DNA of 64,000 nt from Chitinimonas koreensis (GCF_014353015.1 NZ_CP060704.1:1079001-1143000), one strand, 5' to 3'. Shown: positions 1-9,167, counted from the stretch's first letter. Notes: generated by a model from the sequence alone, not told the origin. Program-made: numbers and translations.

Positions 1-42
1 AGCTGCCTTTTTTCCTGCCAAGCGTCGAATCGCGGGAAGCGA

Positions 43-1062
43 TTAGAAGCTGTGGTAGATACCGCTGGAGAACTGCGACTCGGTCTTGCGCGAACCGCCG
101 AAATCGGTACCGACGAATTCGGTGGCGATCACGGTGCGCTTGGACAGCGGCACAGCCAGGCCCAGGCCGTACTTGGTGAACTCGCTGTCGTTCAGCTTGG
201 TGCTGCCGTACTTCAGCTTGTCGCCGTAGGTCACGCCGCCGTAGAAGCTCGACTCGCCCAGCGCCAGAGCGGCGGTCAGGGTGTAGTTGTTGCGCTTGTT
301 GGTGCCGTAGCCGTCGGCGCTGTACACATGGCGCAGCCAGGCAGCGCTCAGCGACAGGTCGCCGAAGGTGGTGCCGCCGCCCAGCAGGGCGTTGCGCAGC
401 TTGCTGTTGTTGCCGGTGGTGCTGTTGGCGATGTTGCCGGCGCCGATGATCCAGAAGTTGCCGATCGTGCCCTTGCTCGAGAAGCTGTAGATGTCGCCGT
501 TCTTGGTGTTGGTGGCGTCGTTCTTGCTCTCGGTGGTGGCGTAGTCGACGTTAATGTCGAGGCCTTCCATGCCGAAGGAATAGCGCACGGTGTTGTTGGT
601 GCGGTAGGCGTAGCCGGCGTCGCCTTGATCCGGGATCAGGCCGGTACCGGTGTAGCCCTGGATGTCGTAACCCATCTGGGCGAAGCTGGTGTTCTGGTAC
701 CAGGGATCGAACTCTTCGTAGGCCTTGGTGAAGGCGCTCTTGCCGCGACCCAGGCCGATGCTGTGGCCGCCGCTCTTGAGGCCGACCCAGCCTTCGCGGG
801 TGGCGAAGCCGCCGCGGGAGCCATCGTCGATGTTGACGGCGCTTTCGATCTGGAAGAAGGCGCTCAGGCCGTTGCCCAGATTCTCGGTGCCCTTGAGGCC
901 GATGCGCGACGATTCGCTGTCGATCGAGAACAGGTTGTCGTTGGTGTTGTCGATGACGATGGCGGCGTTGGCTTGGCCGTACAGGATGACTTCGTTTTCG
1001 GCGGCGAAGGCGGCGGGCGCGACGGCGGCGGCCACGGCCAGGGCAATCAGCTTCTTGTTCAT
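43..1062 (-). CDS. Outer-membrane general porin
   Basis: Trimeric beta-barrel porin of the betaproteobacterial (Neisseria/Bordetella) type, for passive diffusion of small solutes across the outer membrane. The 339-residue product begins with a Sec signal peptide (MNKKLIALAVAAAVAPAAFA) followed by a mature start AENEVILYGQ. The family motifs SSRIGLKGTENLGNG and FFQIES are visible near the N-terminus, and the protein ends in a C-terminal Phe (YHSF), the usual signal for BAM-dependent assembly. The ATG at 1060-1062 was chosen over an in-frame ATG 15 codons upstream because the signal peptide starts there and a GGAAG ribosome site precedes it. It is monocistronic. Which solutes pass cannot be told from the sequence. 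Confidence 0.93.
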   Translation of the reverse strand: MNKKLIALAVAAAVAPAAFAAENEVILYGQANAAIVIDNTNDNLFSIDSESSRIGLKGTENLGNGLSAFFQIESAVNIDDGSRGGFATREGWVGLKSGGHSIGLGRGKSAFTKAYEEFDPWYQNTSFAQMGYDIQGYTGTGLIPDQGDAGYAYRTNNTVRYSFGMEGLDINVDYATTESKNDATNTKNGDIYSFSSKGTIGNFWIIGAGNIANSTTGNNSKLRNALLGGGTTFGDLSLSAAWLRHVYSADGYGTNKRNNYTLTAALALGESSFYGGVTYGDKLKYGSTKLNDSEFTKYGLGLAVPLSKRTVIATEFVGTDFGGSRKTESQFSSGIYHSF

Positions 1063-1467
1063 TGCGTCTTCCTTTGCGAAGGTTTTGGAAAAGCGGTACT
1101 GCGTCAAGCGTTCGCTTAAAGCATATTCAGCGAGACATTACGGCAACATGATAGGCGGCGCCCGGCGAGGCAGGCAACGCACTCCAGCCTCGACCGGCAC
1201 TGGACTTGAGAAGTTCCGTATTTGAAATCATTTTCCAAGTCCATGTTTTAATTGATAATTTAATTGAAATTCCGGCATTGTCCGGGTTGCGGCGATGCAA
1301 CACAAACCGCTTGCGCGGAATGCCGGCTCTCATATGTAAAAATTGCGCGAACGGGCGCTGCAGTTCCGCGAGGGGCGCATTTTAGCCGCAATCGCCGATG
1401 CCGTCCCGCCTTAACGACATTGACAAGTTATTTACATATGGCGGTTATCGCCTCTTGCGCGAATCGA
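1063..1467. other. Intergenic region upstream of the porin
   Basis: About 400 bp with no convincing gene. It contains an AT-rich stretch around 1215-1270 and presumably the porin promoter on the minus strand. A TTGACA at 1420-1425 lacks a good -10 partner. No RNA gene is recognised. Confidence 0.5.
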
Positions 1468-1905
1468 TCAGGGCCGGATGAATGGGGCGGCGATCAGCAG
1501 GTAGCGCGCCGATTTGCCCAGCAGGATGGCCAGGGCGGCCCGTCCCGGCGGCAGATTCAGCCAGCCGGCCGCGAGACAGAGGCCGTCGCCGATCAGCGGC
1601 AGCCAGGCCAGCAGCAGGCTGGCGGCGCCATAGCGCTGCAGCCAGGCCAGCGCGCGCGGCGACAGGCCGGGCGCCCGGCCGCCGCCGCGCAGCCGGAGGC
1701 CGAGCCAGAAGGTGGTGAGGCTACCGGCCGTATTGCCGAGCGTGGCGACCAGCACCGCGGCCGGCCAGCTGGCCGGTTGCGCCTGCAGCCAGAAGGCCAG
1801 CGCCAGCTCGGAATTGCCGGGCAGCAGCGTGGCCGACAGCAGCGCCGACAGGAACAGGCCGCCCAGGCCCCATTGCACGGGCAGCGCGGCGAGCGAGTCG
1901 AGCAT
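1468..1905 (-). CDS. YqaA-type small membrane protein (DedA/VTT-like)
   Basis: A 145-residue inner-membrane protein of the YqaA branch of the SNARE-associated/DedA-like (VTT) family. Three to four hydrophobic segments are visible, with the family signature ATLLPGNSELAL near residue 25 and LGNTAGSLTTFWLGL near residue 60. Larger DedA relatives are linked to lipid scrambling and envelope homeostasis; the role of the short YqaA proteins is not established. The gene lies 27 bp downstream of cyaY on the same strand and may be co-transcribed with it. Confidence 0.8.
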   Translation of the reverse strand: MLDSLAALPVQWGLGGLFLSALLSATLLPGNSELALAFWLQAQPASWPAAVLVATLGNTAGSLTTFWLGLRLRGGGRAPGLSPRALAWLQRYGAASLLLAWLPLIGDGLCLAAGWLNLPPGRAALAILLGKSARYLLIAAPFIRP

Positions 1906-1932
1906 CGTCGTGCGGGAGACCGGCCGGACCGA

Positions 1933-2238
1933 TCAGAACTGCGCGGTTTCGCCGGTATGGCTGCGCACCAGCTCGCCGAGCTGGCCGAACAATTCGCCGT
2001 CGTCGCGCGTGCTGCACCAGCGGCCGTCCTGCAGGCGGTAGTGGAAGCCGCCCGAGCGCGCGGCCAGCCAGATCTCCTGGTTCGGCACGTGGCGGTTCAC
2101 CACCAGCTTGGCGCCGTCGTCGAATTCGATCTCGAGCACGTTGCCTTTGCGGTCGAGGTCGACGTCGAAGTCGTCGAGCGCGGCTTCGATGCGATCGAAT
2201 ACCGCATCGCTGATCTGTAGAAATTCGCTTTCGTTCAT
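1933..2238 (-). CDS. cyaY: Frataxin homologue CyaY, iron-sulfur assembly regulator
   Basis: A 101-residue bacterial frataxin. It binds iron and the cysteine desulfurase IscS in the cytoplasm and modulates Fe-S cluster assembly. The acidic first helix (FDRIEAALDDFDVDLDR) and the beta-sheet motif NRHVPNQEIWLAARSGGFHY are characteristic. Length equals the usual 100-110 residues. The gene diverges from lptM-lysA, the arrangement seen in many beta- and gammaproteobacteria, which supports both identifications. Confidence 0.92.
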   Translation of the reverse strand: MNESEFLQISDAVFDRIEAALDDFDVDLDRKGNVLEIEFDDGAKLVVNRHVPNQEIWLAARSGGFHYRLQDGRWCSTRDDGELFGQLGELVRSHTGETAQF

Positions 2239-2291
2239 TGGCCCGGTCCTGCCTGGTTGCTAGTATCGGCATTTTACCGCCGGGCCAAGCC

Positions 2292-2410
2292 ATGCGTTTG
2301 CTCGTTCTCTGCCTGATCGCCAGTCTCCTGGCCGCCTGCGGCTACAAGGGCCCGCTCTACCTGCCCAAGCCCGACCAGACTTCCTCCTCGCCCAAGACCC
2401 CCGCCCATGA
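2292..2410 (+). CDS. lptM: Small lipoprotein LptM (frameshifted as read)
   Basis: Short outer-membrane lipoprotein; LptM (YifL) helps mature the LptDE LPS translocon. The N-terminus MRLLVLCLIASLLAACGYKG has a lipobox LLAAC, with the family motif CGYKGPLYLPK directly after the lipidated Cys. Read literally, the frame does not stop but runs through lysA to 3857, which is abnormal for a family of about 40-70 residues. Adding one C to the C5 run at 2399-2403 gives a stop TGA at 2408-2410, overlapping the lysA ATG as ATGA and yielding 39 residues. I infer a one-base deletion, probably an assembly error. Start is set by the signal peptide. Confidence 0.72.
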
Positions 2411-3657
2411 AGCTCACACCCGCCCCGGACGGCGGGCTCGCCCTCGACGGCGTGCCGCTGTCCGCCATCGCCGAGACCTTCGGCACGCCGTGTTACGTCT
2501 ATTCGGAAGCCTTCCTCAGCGAGACCTACCGCGCCTACCGCGACGCCTTCGCCAGCGTCGAGACGCTGATCTGCTACGCGATGAAGGCCAATTCGAACCT
2601 CAGCGTGCTGCGCACTTTCGCCCGGCTCGGCGCCGGCTGCGACATCGTCTCCGGCGGCGAGCTGGCCCGTGCACTGGCGGCCGGGGTGCCGGCCGAGCGC
2701 ATCGTGTTCTCCGGCGTGGCCAAGCGCGCCGACGAGATGCGCGCCGCGCTCGAAGCCGGCATCCATTGCTTCAACGTCGAATCCGAGGCCGAGCTGCAGC
2801 GGCTGAACGAGGTCGCCGCCGGCGTCGGCCGCCGCGCCTCGGTCAGCCTGCGGGTGAATCCGGACGTCGACGCGCGCACCCATCCGTATATCTCCACCGG
2901 CCTCAAGGACAACAAGTTCGGCATCGGCTGGGCCGAGGCGCGCCGCGTTTACGGCGTGGCGGCCGGGCTGCCGCACCTGAAGGTGGTCGGCATCGATTGC
3001 CACATCGGTTCGCAGCTGACCGAGCTCAGCCCCTTCGTCGACGCGCTCGACCGCCTGCTGGCGCTGGTCGACACGCTGGCGGCCGACGGCATCGTGCTCG
3101 AGCACCTCGACCTCGGCGGCGGCCTCGGCATCCGCTACACCGACGAGACGCCGCCCGAGGTCGACGAGTACGCGCGCGCGGTGCTGGGCCGGCTGGCCGG
3201 CCGCAAGCTCAAGCTGGTGCTGGAGCCGGGCCGCTCGCTGGTCGGCAATGCCGGCCTGCTGCTGACCCGGGTCGAATACCTGAAGCCGGGCGAGGGCAAG
3301 CATTTCGCCATCGTCGATGCGGCGATGAACGACCTGATGCGGCCGGCGCTGTACGGCGCCTATCACGACATCGTCGCGGTGCGGCCGAACCAGGCGCCCG
3401 AGCGCGTGTACGACGTGGTCGGCCCGGTCTGCGAGAGCAGCGATTTCCTCGGCAAGGACCGCCGCCTGGCGCTGGAGCAGGGCGACCTGCTGGCGGTGCT
3501 GTCGGCCGGTGCCTACGGCATGACCATGAGCTCGAACTACAACACCCGCGCCCGCGCGGCCGAGGTGCTGGTCGGCGACGGCCGCGCCCGGCTGATCCGG
3601 GCGCGCGAGACGCTGGACGAGCTGCTGGCCAACGAGCGCGCGCTGCTGGTCGACTGA
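2407..3657 (+). CDS. lysA: Diaminopimelate decarboxylase
   Basis: Catalyses the last step of lysine synthesis, meso-diaminopimelate to L-lysine plus CO2, in the cytoplasm with PLP. The 416-residue protein is a type III-fold decarboxylase: the PLP lysine is K60 in CYAMKANSN, the phosphate-binding glycine loop is LGGGLGI around residue 238, EPGRSLVGNAG follows, and the substrate-binding CESSDFLGKDR lies near residue 345. Length is normal. The start overlaps the inferred stop of lptM, suggesting translational coupling. An intrinsic terminator follows 23 bp after the stop. Confidence 0.96.
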   Translation: MKLTPAPDGGLALDGVPLSAIAETFGTPCYVYSEAFLSETYRAYRDAFASVETLICYAMKANSNLSVLRTFARLGAGCDIVSGGELARALAAGVPAERIVFSGVAKRADEMRAALEAGIHCFNVESEAELQRLNEVAAGVGRRASVSLRVNPDVDARTHPYISTGLKDNKFGIGWAEARRVYGVAAGLPHLKVVGIDCHIGSQLTELSPFVDALDRLLALVDTLAADGIVLEHLDLGGGLGIRYTDETPPEVDEYARAVLGRLAGRKLKLVLEPGRSLVGNAGLLLTRVEYLKPGEGKHFAIVDAAMNDLMRPALYGAYHDIVAVRPNQAPERVYDVVGPVCESSDFLGKDRRLALEQGDLLAVLSAGAYGMTMSSNYNTRARAAEVLVGDGRARLIRARETLDELLANERALLVD

Positions 3658-3679
3658 TCCTCCACCCGGCGCCATGTGA

Positions 3680-3710
3680 AAAGGCCGCATCCATGAGATG
3701 CGGCCTTTTT
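3680..3710 (+). terminator. Intrinsic terminator of lysA
   Basis: An 11-bp stem AAAGGCCGCAT / ATGCGGCCTTT with a 7-nt loop (3691-3697), followed by a T run. It sits just after the lysA stop. Confidence 0.88.
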
Positions 3711-3775
3711 CGTTGGGGCGCGGAATGGCGGCGGTTCGCCAGGAAGGCTTGGCCGGGCCGGCGCGCCAAAAGACG

Positions 3776-3808
3776 AAAGCCCGACCGCCTTGGAGGCGAT
3801 CGGGCTTT
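3776..3808 (-). terminator. Intrinsic terminator downstream of tRNA-Asn
   Basis: The hairpin AAAGCCCGA-CCGCC / GGCG-TCGGGCTTT lies immediately 3' of the tRNA gene when read on the minus strand. Its A/T-flanked arms make it usable in both directions. Confidence 0.75.
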
Positions 3809-3815
3809 GCTTGTC

Positions 3816-3891
3816 TGGCTCCCCGACCTGGGCTCGAACCAGGGACCTACGGATTAACAGTCCGGCGCTCTACCGACTGAGCTATCGGGGA
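3816..3891 (-). tRNA. tRNA-Asn (anticodon GTT)
   Basis: A 76-nt cloverleaf on the minus strand. The acceptor stem TCCCCGA/TCGGGGA is followed by a G discriminator and an encoded CCA. The D arm is TAGCTCAGTCGGTAGAGC, the anticodon loop CTGTTAA (anticodon GTT), and the T arm contains GGTTCGAGCC. Stem pairing was checked by eye. Confidence 0.97.
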
Positions 3892-4073
3892 AAGGACGCG
3901 CAAGATATCGGCGAGCCGGCGGCTTGTCAAAGGTTTTCGCGTATTTCCGCATGCCCGGTTGCGCGGACGGGGATGCCGGCCGGCCCGACGAGCGCGGTGG
4001 CGACGGGCATGGACCGCGGCGCGGGCTGGACTACACTGGAAAATATAATAGGCGGCGACAAGCGGAGGCCGGC

Positions 4074-5225
4074 ATGAGGGCGCGATCCACCCATACCCTG
4101 ATTTCCGATCCCTACCGGGCCGGCGTGGCGCTGGGCGAGGCGCTGGCCGATCTCGAGCCCGAGGTGGTGTTCCTGTTCAGCGCGGTCCATTACGGCGGCA
4201 GCGCCGAGCTGCTCGAAGGGCTGCGCGACGTATTGGGACGCGACGAGCTGGTGGTGATCGGCAACAGCGGCGACGGCTTCTACAGCGGCGACCGCGCCTC
4301 GGATCTCGGCGCGGTGGCGCTCGGCCTGAACAGCGAAGGCGAGGTGGCCTGGACGCTGGCCGCGGCCGCCGGCCTCGGCGCCGATCCGGCCGGGGCGACG
4401 CGCGAGGCCTTCGTCCGCCTGCGCGCGGCGGCCGGCGGCGAGCCGGACCTGGTGTTCCTGGCCGCCGATTTCCGCGCCGACGCCAGCCTGATCGAGGCCG
4501 TGCTGCGCGACGAGGTCGACTGCCCGGTGATGGGCGGCCTGGCCGCCGACGACAACCGCATGGCCGGCTGCTACCTGTACGCCGGCGACGAGGTGCTGCA
4601 GGACGCGGTGGTGCTGCTCGGCGCGCGCGGGCCGATCCGCTTCGACATCCGGGTGGCGAACGACCTGACGCCGGTCGGCCGGCCCGGCCGGGTCGACGAG
4701 GCCGAAGGCACCCAGCTGCAGCGCATCGACGGCATCGGCGCGATGGCCTTCATCGAGCGCGAGACCGGCAAGCCGGTGCTGCAGACCGATCGCGGCGTGG
4801 TGGCGCTGAGCGTGATCGATCCGGCGCGGCCGGCGCAGCGCAGCCTGCGCGCGATCGTGCCCGACTTCGGCGCCGCCGAGGGCGCGATCGGGCTCTACGG
4901 CGGCATCGAGCCCGGCAAGACGGTGCAGGTCTGCCTGACCGGCCCGGCCGAGCTGCTGCGCGAGGTGAAGGGCATCGCCGAGCAGGCCCGCTCGCTCGAA
5001 TTCGAGCCGGTGGCCGGCCTGTTGGTCAGCTGTACCGGCCGCAAGCAACTGCTCGGCGGCGAGATCGCGCGCGAGGCCGGCCTGCTCGGCGAGGCCTTCG
5101 GCGGCGGCCTGCCGCTGGCCGGCTATCCCTCCTTCGGCGAGATCGGGCCGTTGCGCGACGGGGCGGGCTATACCCGCAACCTGTTCCACAACATGACCTA
5201 CATCGTGCTGCTGATCGGCGCCTGA
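4074..5225 (+). CDS. FIST domain sensory protein
   Basis: A 383-residue cytoplasmic protein with FIST_N (roughly residues 30-220) followed by FIST_C (roughly 225-375). FIST proteins are predicted small-ligand (possibly amino-acid) sensor domains usually coupled to signalling proteins. Visible features include the N-terminal VVFLFSAVHYGG, VIGNSGDGFYSG and GGLAADDNRMAGC, and the C-terminal LVSCTGRKQLLGG and GYPSFGEIGP near the end. The ATG at 4074 is preceded by GCGGAGG, and a TATAAT hexamer at 4044-4049 could be the -10 box, though no good -35 is seen. The histidine kinase gene starts 8 bp after the stop, so the two are almost certainly one operon and one sensory unit. Confidence 0.88.
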   Translation: MRARSTHTLISDPYRAGVALGEALADLEPEVVFLFSAVHYGGSAELLEGLRDVLGRDELVVIGNSGDGFYSGDRASDLGAVALGLNSEGEVAWTLAAAAGLGADPAGATREAFVRLRAAAGGEPDLVFLAADFRADASLIEAVLRDEVDCPVMGGLAADDNRMAGCYLYAGDEVLQDAVVLLGARGPIRFDIRVANDLTPVGRPGRVDEAEGTQLQRIDGIGAMAFIERETGKPVLQTDRGVVALSVIDPARPAQRSLRAIVPDFGAAEGAIGLYGGIEPGKTVQVCLTGPAELLREVKGIAEQARSLEFEPVAGLLVSCTGRKQLLGGEIAREAGLLGEAFGGGLPLAGYPSFGEIGPLRDGAGYTRNLFHNMTYIVLLIGA

Positions 5226-5233
5226 GCCCCGCG

Positions 5234-6790
5234 ATGCGAGTCCTGCTGAGCACCATCGATCCGCCGCCGCCCGGCTTCACCTGGGTGGCGGAGGTGCAGA
5301 AGCGCGAGCTGCTGGCCGGCCCGGTGGCGGTCTATTGCCAGTCGATCGACCTGCTGCTGCCGCGCGTGGAGCTGTTCCTGCGCCGGGTGGCCGGCGTGCT
5401 GGTGGTGCCGGGCGACGACTTCGGCCAGCTCCAGCTCGGCGCGCTGCTGTGGCAGATGACGGTGCCGGACGCCCTGCTGCCGATGCTGCGGGTGCTGGTG
5501 GCGCCGCTCCTGGCGGCGGTCGAGGCGGCGATGAGCCAGCGCGAGCAGGCGGTCGAGCTCGGCTGCGTGCTGGCGCGCACCCGGCACGATCTCGACACGG
5601 TGCGCAGCGACTACCAGCGCGTGACCGGCCGGCTGCAGCAGCAGGTGCACCAGCTGGTCGAGGCGCAGGCCGAGCTGCTCCAGAGCGAGACCGAGCTGCG
5701 CACCATCGTCGACCTGCTGCCGCAGCACATCTACGCGACCGGTTCCGACGGCCGGCTGCTGCTGGCCAACCTGGCCTTCGCCCGGGCGCAGGACGTGGAG
5801 GCGCCGGCGATGCTGCTGGGCCGGTACGAGGCCGAACTGGCGCTGCCGGCGCGCTGGCTGTCGCTGTCGGCCGAGGTCGATCGCCAGGTGCGCGAAGGCG
5901 GCCATTCGGTCGAATTGCCCGAGATGGCGCTGGTCTGCCCCGACGGCGAGGTGAGGCATTTCGAGGCGGCCAAGCTGCCGTGGAAGACCGGCGGCGAATC
6001 GGCGGTGCTGACCGTGCTGCACGACATCTCGGTGCGCTACGCGCTCGAGCGGCAACTGCACGGGCTCAACGAAGAGCTCGAGCGGCGGGTGGCGCAACGC
6101 ACCGCGGCGCTGGAGGAAGCCAACCGCGAGCTCGAGGCGTTCTCCTACTCGGTGTCGCACGACCTGCGCGCGCCGCTGCGGGCGGTGATGGGCTTCAGCC
6201 AGATCCTGGCCGAGGAGGCGCAGGACCGGCTCGAGCAGGGCCAGCAGGACCTGCTGGGCCGGGTCCAGGCCGCGGCGGCGCGGATGAACCAGCTGATCGA
6301 CGACCTGCTGAACCTGGCGCAGACCTCGCGGCAGAACCTGCAGCGCGGCGCGCTCGACGTATCGGCGCTGGCGGCCACCGTCTGGCGCGATTTCGCCCAC
6401 CTGCGGGTGGCGCGCACCTTCGAATTCCATTGCGAGCCGGCCATGTCGGTGCGCGCCGACGGCCGCCTGCTGCGGCTGGTGCTCGAGCAGTTGCTGGTCA
6501 ACGCGATCAAGTTCACCCGCGGCCGCGAGCCGGCGCGGGTGGCGGTCGGGCGGATCGAGCAGGGCGGCGAGGTGGCGTTCTTCGTCAGCGACAACGGCGC
6601 CGGCTTCGACATGGAGCGGGCCGACAAGCTGTTCGCGCCGTTCCAGCGGCTGCATGCGGCCAGCGAATTCGAAGGCAGCGGCATCGGCCTCGCCACCGCC
6701 CGCCGCGCGATCAGCCGCCACGGCGGCCGCATCTGGGCCGAGGCGGCGGTGGGGCAGGGGGCGACGTTCTGGTTCACCTTGCCGGAGTGA
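5234..6790 (+). CDS. PAS-domain sensor histidine kinase
   Basis: A 518-residue soluble histidine kinase. A poorly conserved N-terminal region (1-115) leads into a coiled coil (about 115-160), a PAS domain (about 160-275), a second coiled coil, the HisKA domain with H box SVSHDLRAPLR (phospho-acceptor H309), and HATPase_c with N box NAIKF (N423), G1 DNGAGF (D453) and G2 GSGIGLATA. No transmembrane segment is seen, so sensing is probably cytoplasmic through the upstream FIST partner. There is no receiver domain in the protein and no response regulator next door, so the cognate regulator must be elsewhere. The H-box variant resembles the phytochrome-like/HPK4 kinases. Confidence 0.92.
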   Translation: MRVLLSTIDPPPPGFTWVAEVQKRELLAGPVAVYCQSIDLLLPRVELFLRRVAGVLVVPGDDFGQLQLGALLWQMTVPDALLPMLRVLVAPLLAAVEAAMSQREQAVELGCVLARTRHDLDTVRSDYQRVTGRLQQQVHQLVEAQAELLQSETELRTIVDLLPQHIYATGSDGRLLLANLAFARAQDVEAPAMLLGRYEAELALPARWLSLSAEVDRQVREGGHSVELPEMALVCPDGEVRHFEAAKLPWKTGGESAVLTVLHDISVRYALERQLHGLNEELERRVAQRTAALEEANRELEAFSYSVSHDLRAPLRAVMGFSQILAEEAQDRLEQGQQDLLGRVQAAAARMNQLIDDLLNLAQTSRQNLQRGALDVSALAATVWRDFAHLRVARTFEFHCEPAMSVRADGRLLRLVLEQLLVNAIKFTRGREPARVAVGRIEQGGEVAFFVSDNGAGFDMERADKLFAPFQRLHAASEFEGSGIGLATARRAISRHGGRIWAEAAVGQGATFWFTLPE

Positions 6791-6821
6791 TGTGAGGGGT
6801 GAAGCGTGAGGAGTGAGGTGT

Positions 6822-6952
6822 AACCCATCCCCTCCCAGCCTCCCCTTGAAGGGGGAGGAGCGGGGTAGCGATGGTTCCATCGCTTGCGATCATTCAATCG
6901 ACCGCAATCGGCCCCTCCCCTTCAAGGGGAGGGTCGGGGTGGGGATGGGGTT
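6822..6952. repeat. Inverted pair of GC-rich palindromic repeats
   Basis: Two copies of a C-rich/G-rich palindrome (CTCCCCTTGAAGGGGGAGG and CCTCCCCTTCAAGGGGAGG) in inverted orientation. They are bounded by AACCCATCCCC and GGGGATGGGGTT, so the whole 130 bp can fold back on itself. A second copy of the same arrangement lies at 42507-42642. No coding potential. Confidence 0.75.
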
Positions 6953-6970
6953 ACCCCTCACGCCTAACCC

Positions 6971-8339
6971 TCACACCTCACTGCCAATCAGCTCTCCAAT
7001 CGCCTCCTCGACCACCGCCACCAGCCGATCCACATCCCCGCCGTCGTCTCCGGGCACACCAGCATCATGTTGTGGAACGGCGTGATCAGCACGCCGCGGT
7101 TGAGCAGATAGAGGTGCAGCGCATGCTCCAGTCCATGGTCCATCGCCGCCTCGGCCTCGCTGCCGTTGACCGGCGGCGCGGCGCAGAACTGGAATTCGGT
7201 GCGCGCGCCGACCTGGCTCACGCACCAGGGCAGGCCGTGGCGGCCGATCGCGGCGCGCAGGCCGGCGGCCAGCCGTTCGGCCAGCGCGAACATATGGGCG
7301 TAGGCCGCCTCGGTCATCACCGACTCGAGGTTGGCGCGCATCGCCGCCATCGCCAGCGCGTTGGCGGTCAGCGTGGTGCCGATGCCCGAGTGGCCGGGCG
7401 GGGCGGCCGACTTGGTCGCCTGCATGCGGGCGGCCAGCTCGGCGGTGAAGCCGTAGACCGCGCAGGCCACGCCGCCGCCGACCGGCTTGCCGAGCACGAA
7501 GAAGTCCGGCTCGAGGCCGTGCGCGCGCGCATAGCCGCCGGGGCCGGTCGAGATGGTGTGGGTCTCGTCGCAGACCAGCAGCGCGCCGGCGGCGCGGATC
7601 AGCGCGCGGGCCGCGGCCCAGAAGCCCGGCTGCGGCAGCACCATGCCGACGTTGGTCATGGCCGGCTCGGCCAGCACGCAGGCGACGTCGCCGGCCGCCA
7701 GCGCGACCTCGAGCGCGGCCAGGTCGTTGAATTCGACCACCGCGGTGTGACGGGTCAGGTCGTAGACCTGGCCCAGGAGGCTGTCGCGCTGGGTCGGCAC
7801 GCCGTCGACCAGGTCGACGAAGACGTCGTCGACGGTGCCGTGGTAGCAGCCGTTGAACACCAGCACCTTGCTGCGGCCGGTGACGGCGCGCGCCCAGCGG
7901 ATCACGAAGCGGTTGGCGTCGGTGGCGGTCAGCGCGAACTGCCAGAACGGCAGGCCGAAGCGCTGCGCCAGCAATTCGCCGACCACGGCGGCGTCCTCGC
8001 CCGGCAGCATGGTGGTGAAGCCCTTTTGCGCCTGCGCCGCCACCGCGGCGGCCACCGGCGCCGGGCGTGACCGAACATCGCGCCGGTGTCGCCGAGGCAG
8101 AAGTCGACGTAGTCGTGGCCGTCGGCATCGTTGAAGCGCGCGCCGCGCGCCGATTCGACGAACAGCGGGAAGGGCGTGCCCCAGTCGGTCATCCAGTGCA
8201 GCGGCACGCCGTACAGGAGATGCGCGTCGGCGCGGCGGGCCAGCGCCTGCGAGCGCGGCCGGGCGGCGGCGTAGCGGTCGCGCTCGCGCGCCAGCAGGGC
8301 GGCCAGTCGGTCGGGTTGGATGCCGGTATGCGATGCCAT
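6971..8339 (-). CDS. Class III (GSAM-like) aminotransferase, two frameshifts
   Basis: PLP-dependent class III aminotransferase resembling glutamate-1-semialdehyde aminomutase; annotators usually call these aspartate aminotransferase family proteins. Visible blocks are DFCLGDTGAMFGH, GEDAAVVGELLAQRFGLPFWQFALTATDANR, VFNGCYHGT, VCDETHT (PLP Asp) and FVLGKPVGGG (PLP Lys). As read, the gene is broken twice: one G is missing near 8063-8065, where the frame should continue as APAPVAAAV, and one C near 7036-7039, where the C-terminus should continue as DVDRLVAVVEEAIGEL. Restoring both gives 456 residues, normal for the family. The ATG at 8337-8339 follows GAGGAC; an upstream in-frame ATG (8399) is less likely. 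The true substrate is unknown. Confidence 0.8.
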
Positions 8340-8465
8340 GTCGTCCTCGCTTCGGTGAAAAAATTCATCACTCTGTTTAAAATACGCATCATTCTGCACG
8401 CCGCCCGCCGCGCTCGTAAACAGCCCGGGCGGGACCTTCCCCGTTCCAGATCAGCGAGCCCAGCC

Positions 8466-9167
8466 ATGCAGCCCATCGCCATCATCCAGCACGTCGCCGA
8501 CGACGGTCCGAGCTACTTCGCCACCTGGCTGGAGCGAGCCGGCCTGCCTTACCGGGTGTTCCGCCTGTACGAGGGCGACGCGCTGCCGAAGCGGGCCGCC
8601 GATCATGCCGGCCTGTGCATCCTCGGCGGGCCGATGAGCGCCAACGACGCGCTGCCTTACTTCCCGCAGCTGTTCGGCCTGGTGCGCGAGGCGGTGGCGG
8701 CCGAGGTGCCGCTGCTCGGCCATTGCCTCGGCGGCCAGATCATGGCGCGTGCGCTCGGCGGCACGGTGCAGGCATCCGAGCAGGTCGAGATCGGCTGGAG
8801 CGAACTGACGGTCGAGCCGGCCGGCGTGCGCTGGCTCGGCGAGGTGCAGCGGCCGCGGCTGTTCCAATGGCACGGCGAGAGCTTCAGCATCCCGCCCGGC
8901 GCGACCCGGCTGGTGACCGGCGACCATTGCGCCAACCAGGCCTTCGAATACGGCGGCCGCCACCTGGCCATGCAGTTCCACTGCGAGGTGGACGAGGCCA
9001 AGGTGCGGCGCTGGCTGGTGATCGGCGAGCAGGAGCTGGCGAGCTGCGCGTCGCCCGCGGTGCAGCAGGCCGAGGCGATCCTGCCGGACCTGGCCGAGAG
9101 GCTGGTGCCGAGCCAGCGGCTGGCGGACCGGATCTACGGCGAGTGGGCGAAGGGTTTGGCGCGTTGA
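8466..9167 (+). CDS. Class I glutamine amidotransferase-like protein
   Basis: A 233-residue stand-alone GATase1 protein, related to the guaA-type domain and to gamma-glutamyl-polyamine hydrolase-like amidases. The nucleophile is C87 in LLGHCLGGQ; the His-Glu pair of the triad is H172/E174 in AMQFHCEVDE, and the oxyanion strand LGGPMSAND is near residue 55. The gene diverges from the aminotransferase at 8339, so the two may share a control region (8340-8465) and act on the same nitrogen metabolite. Annotated relatives are usually called GMP synthase-like or type 1 glutamine amidotransferases, without a proven substrate. Confidence 0.88.
   Translation: MQPIAIIQHVADDGPSYFATWLERAGLPYRVFRLYEGDALPKRAADHAGLCILGGPMSANDALPYFPQLFGLVREAVAAEVPLLGHCLGGQIMARALGGTVQASEQVEIGWSELTVEPAGVRWLGEVQRPRLFQWHGESFSIPPGATRLVTGDHCANQAFEYGGRHLAMQFHCEVDEAKVRRWLVIGEQELASCASPAVQQAEAILPDLAERLVPSQRLADRIYGEWAKGLAR

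Noticed and set aside
2238..3857. 539-codon plus-strand frame covering lptM and lysA
   Set aside because: Only its LptM part makes sense. The remainder is Arg-rich shadow of lysA in another frame, produced by the one-base loss at the end of lptM.
6971..8339. Class III aminotransferase as a genuine pseudogene
   Set aside because: Both breaks are one-base losses in G/C runs like a dozen others in the window, and the repaired protein is full length with all catalytic residues.
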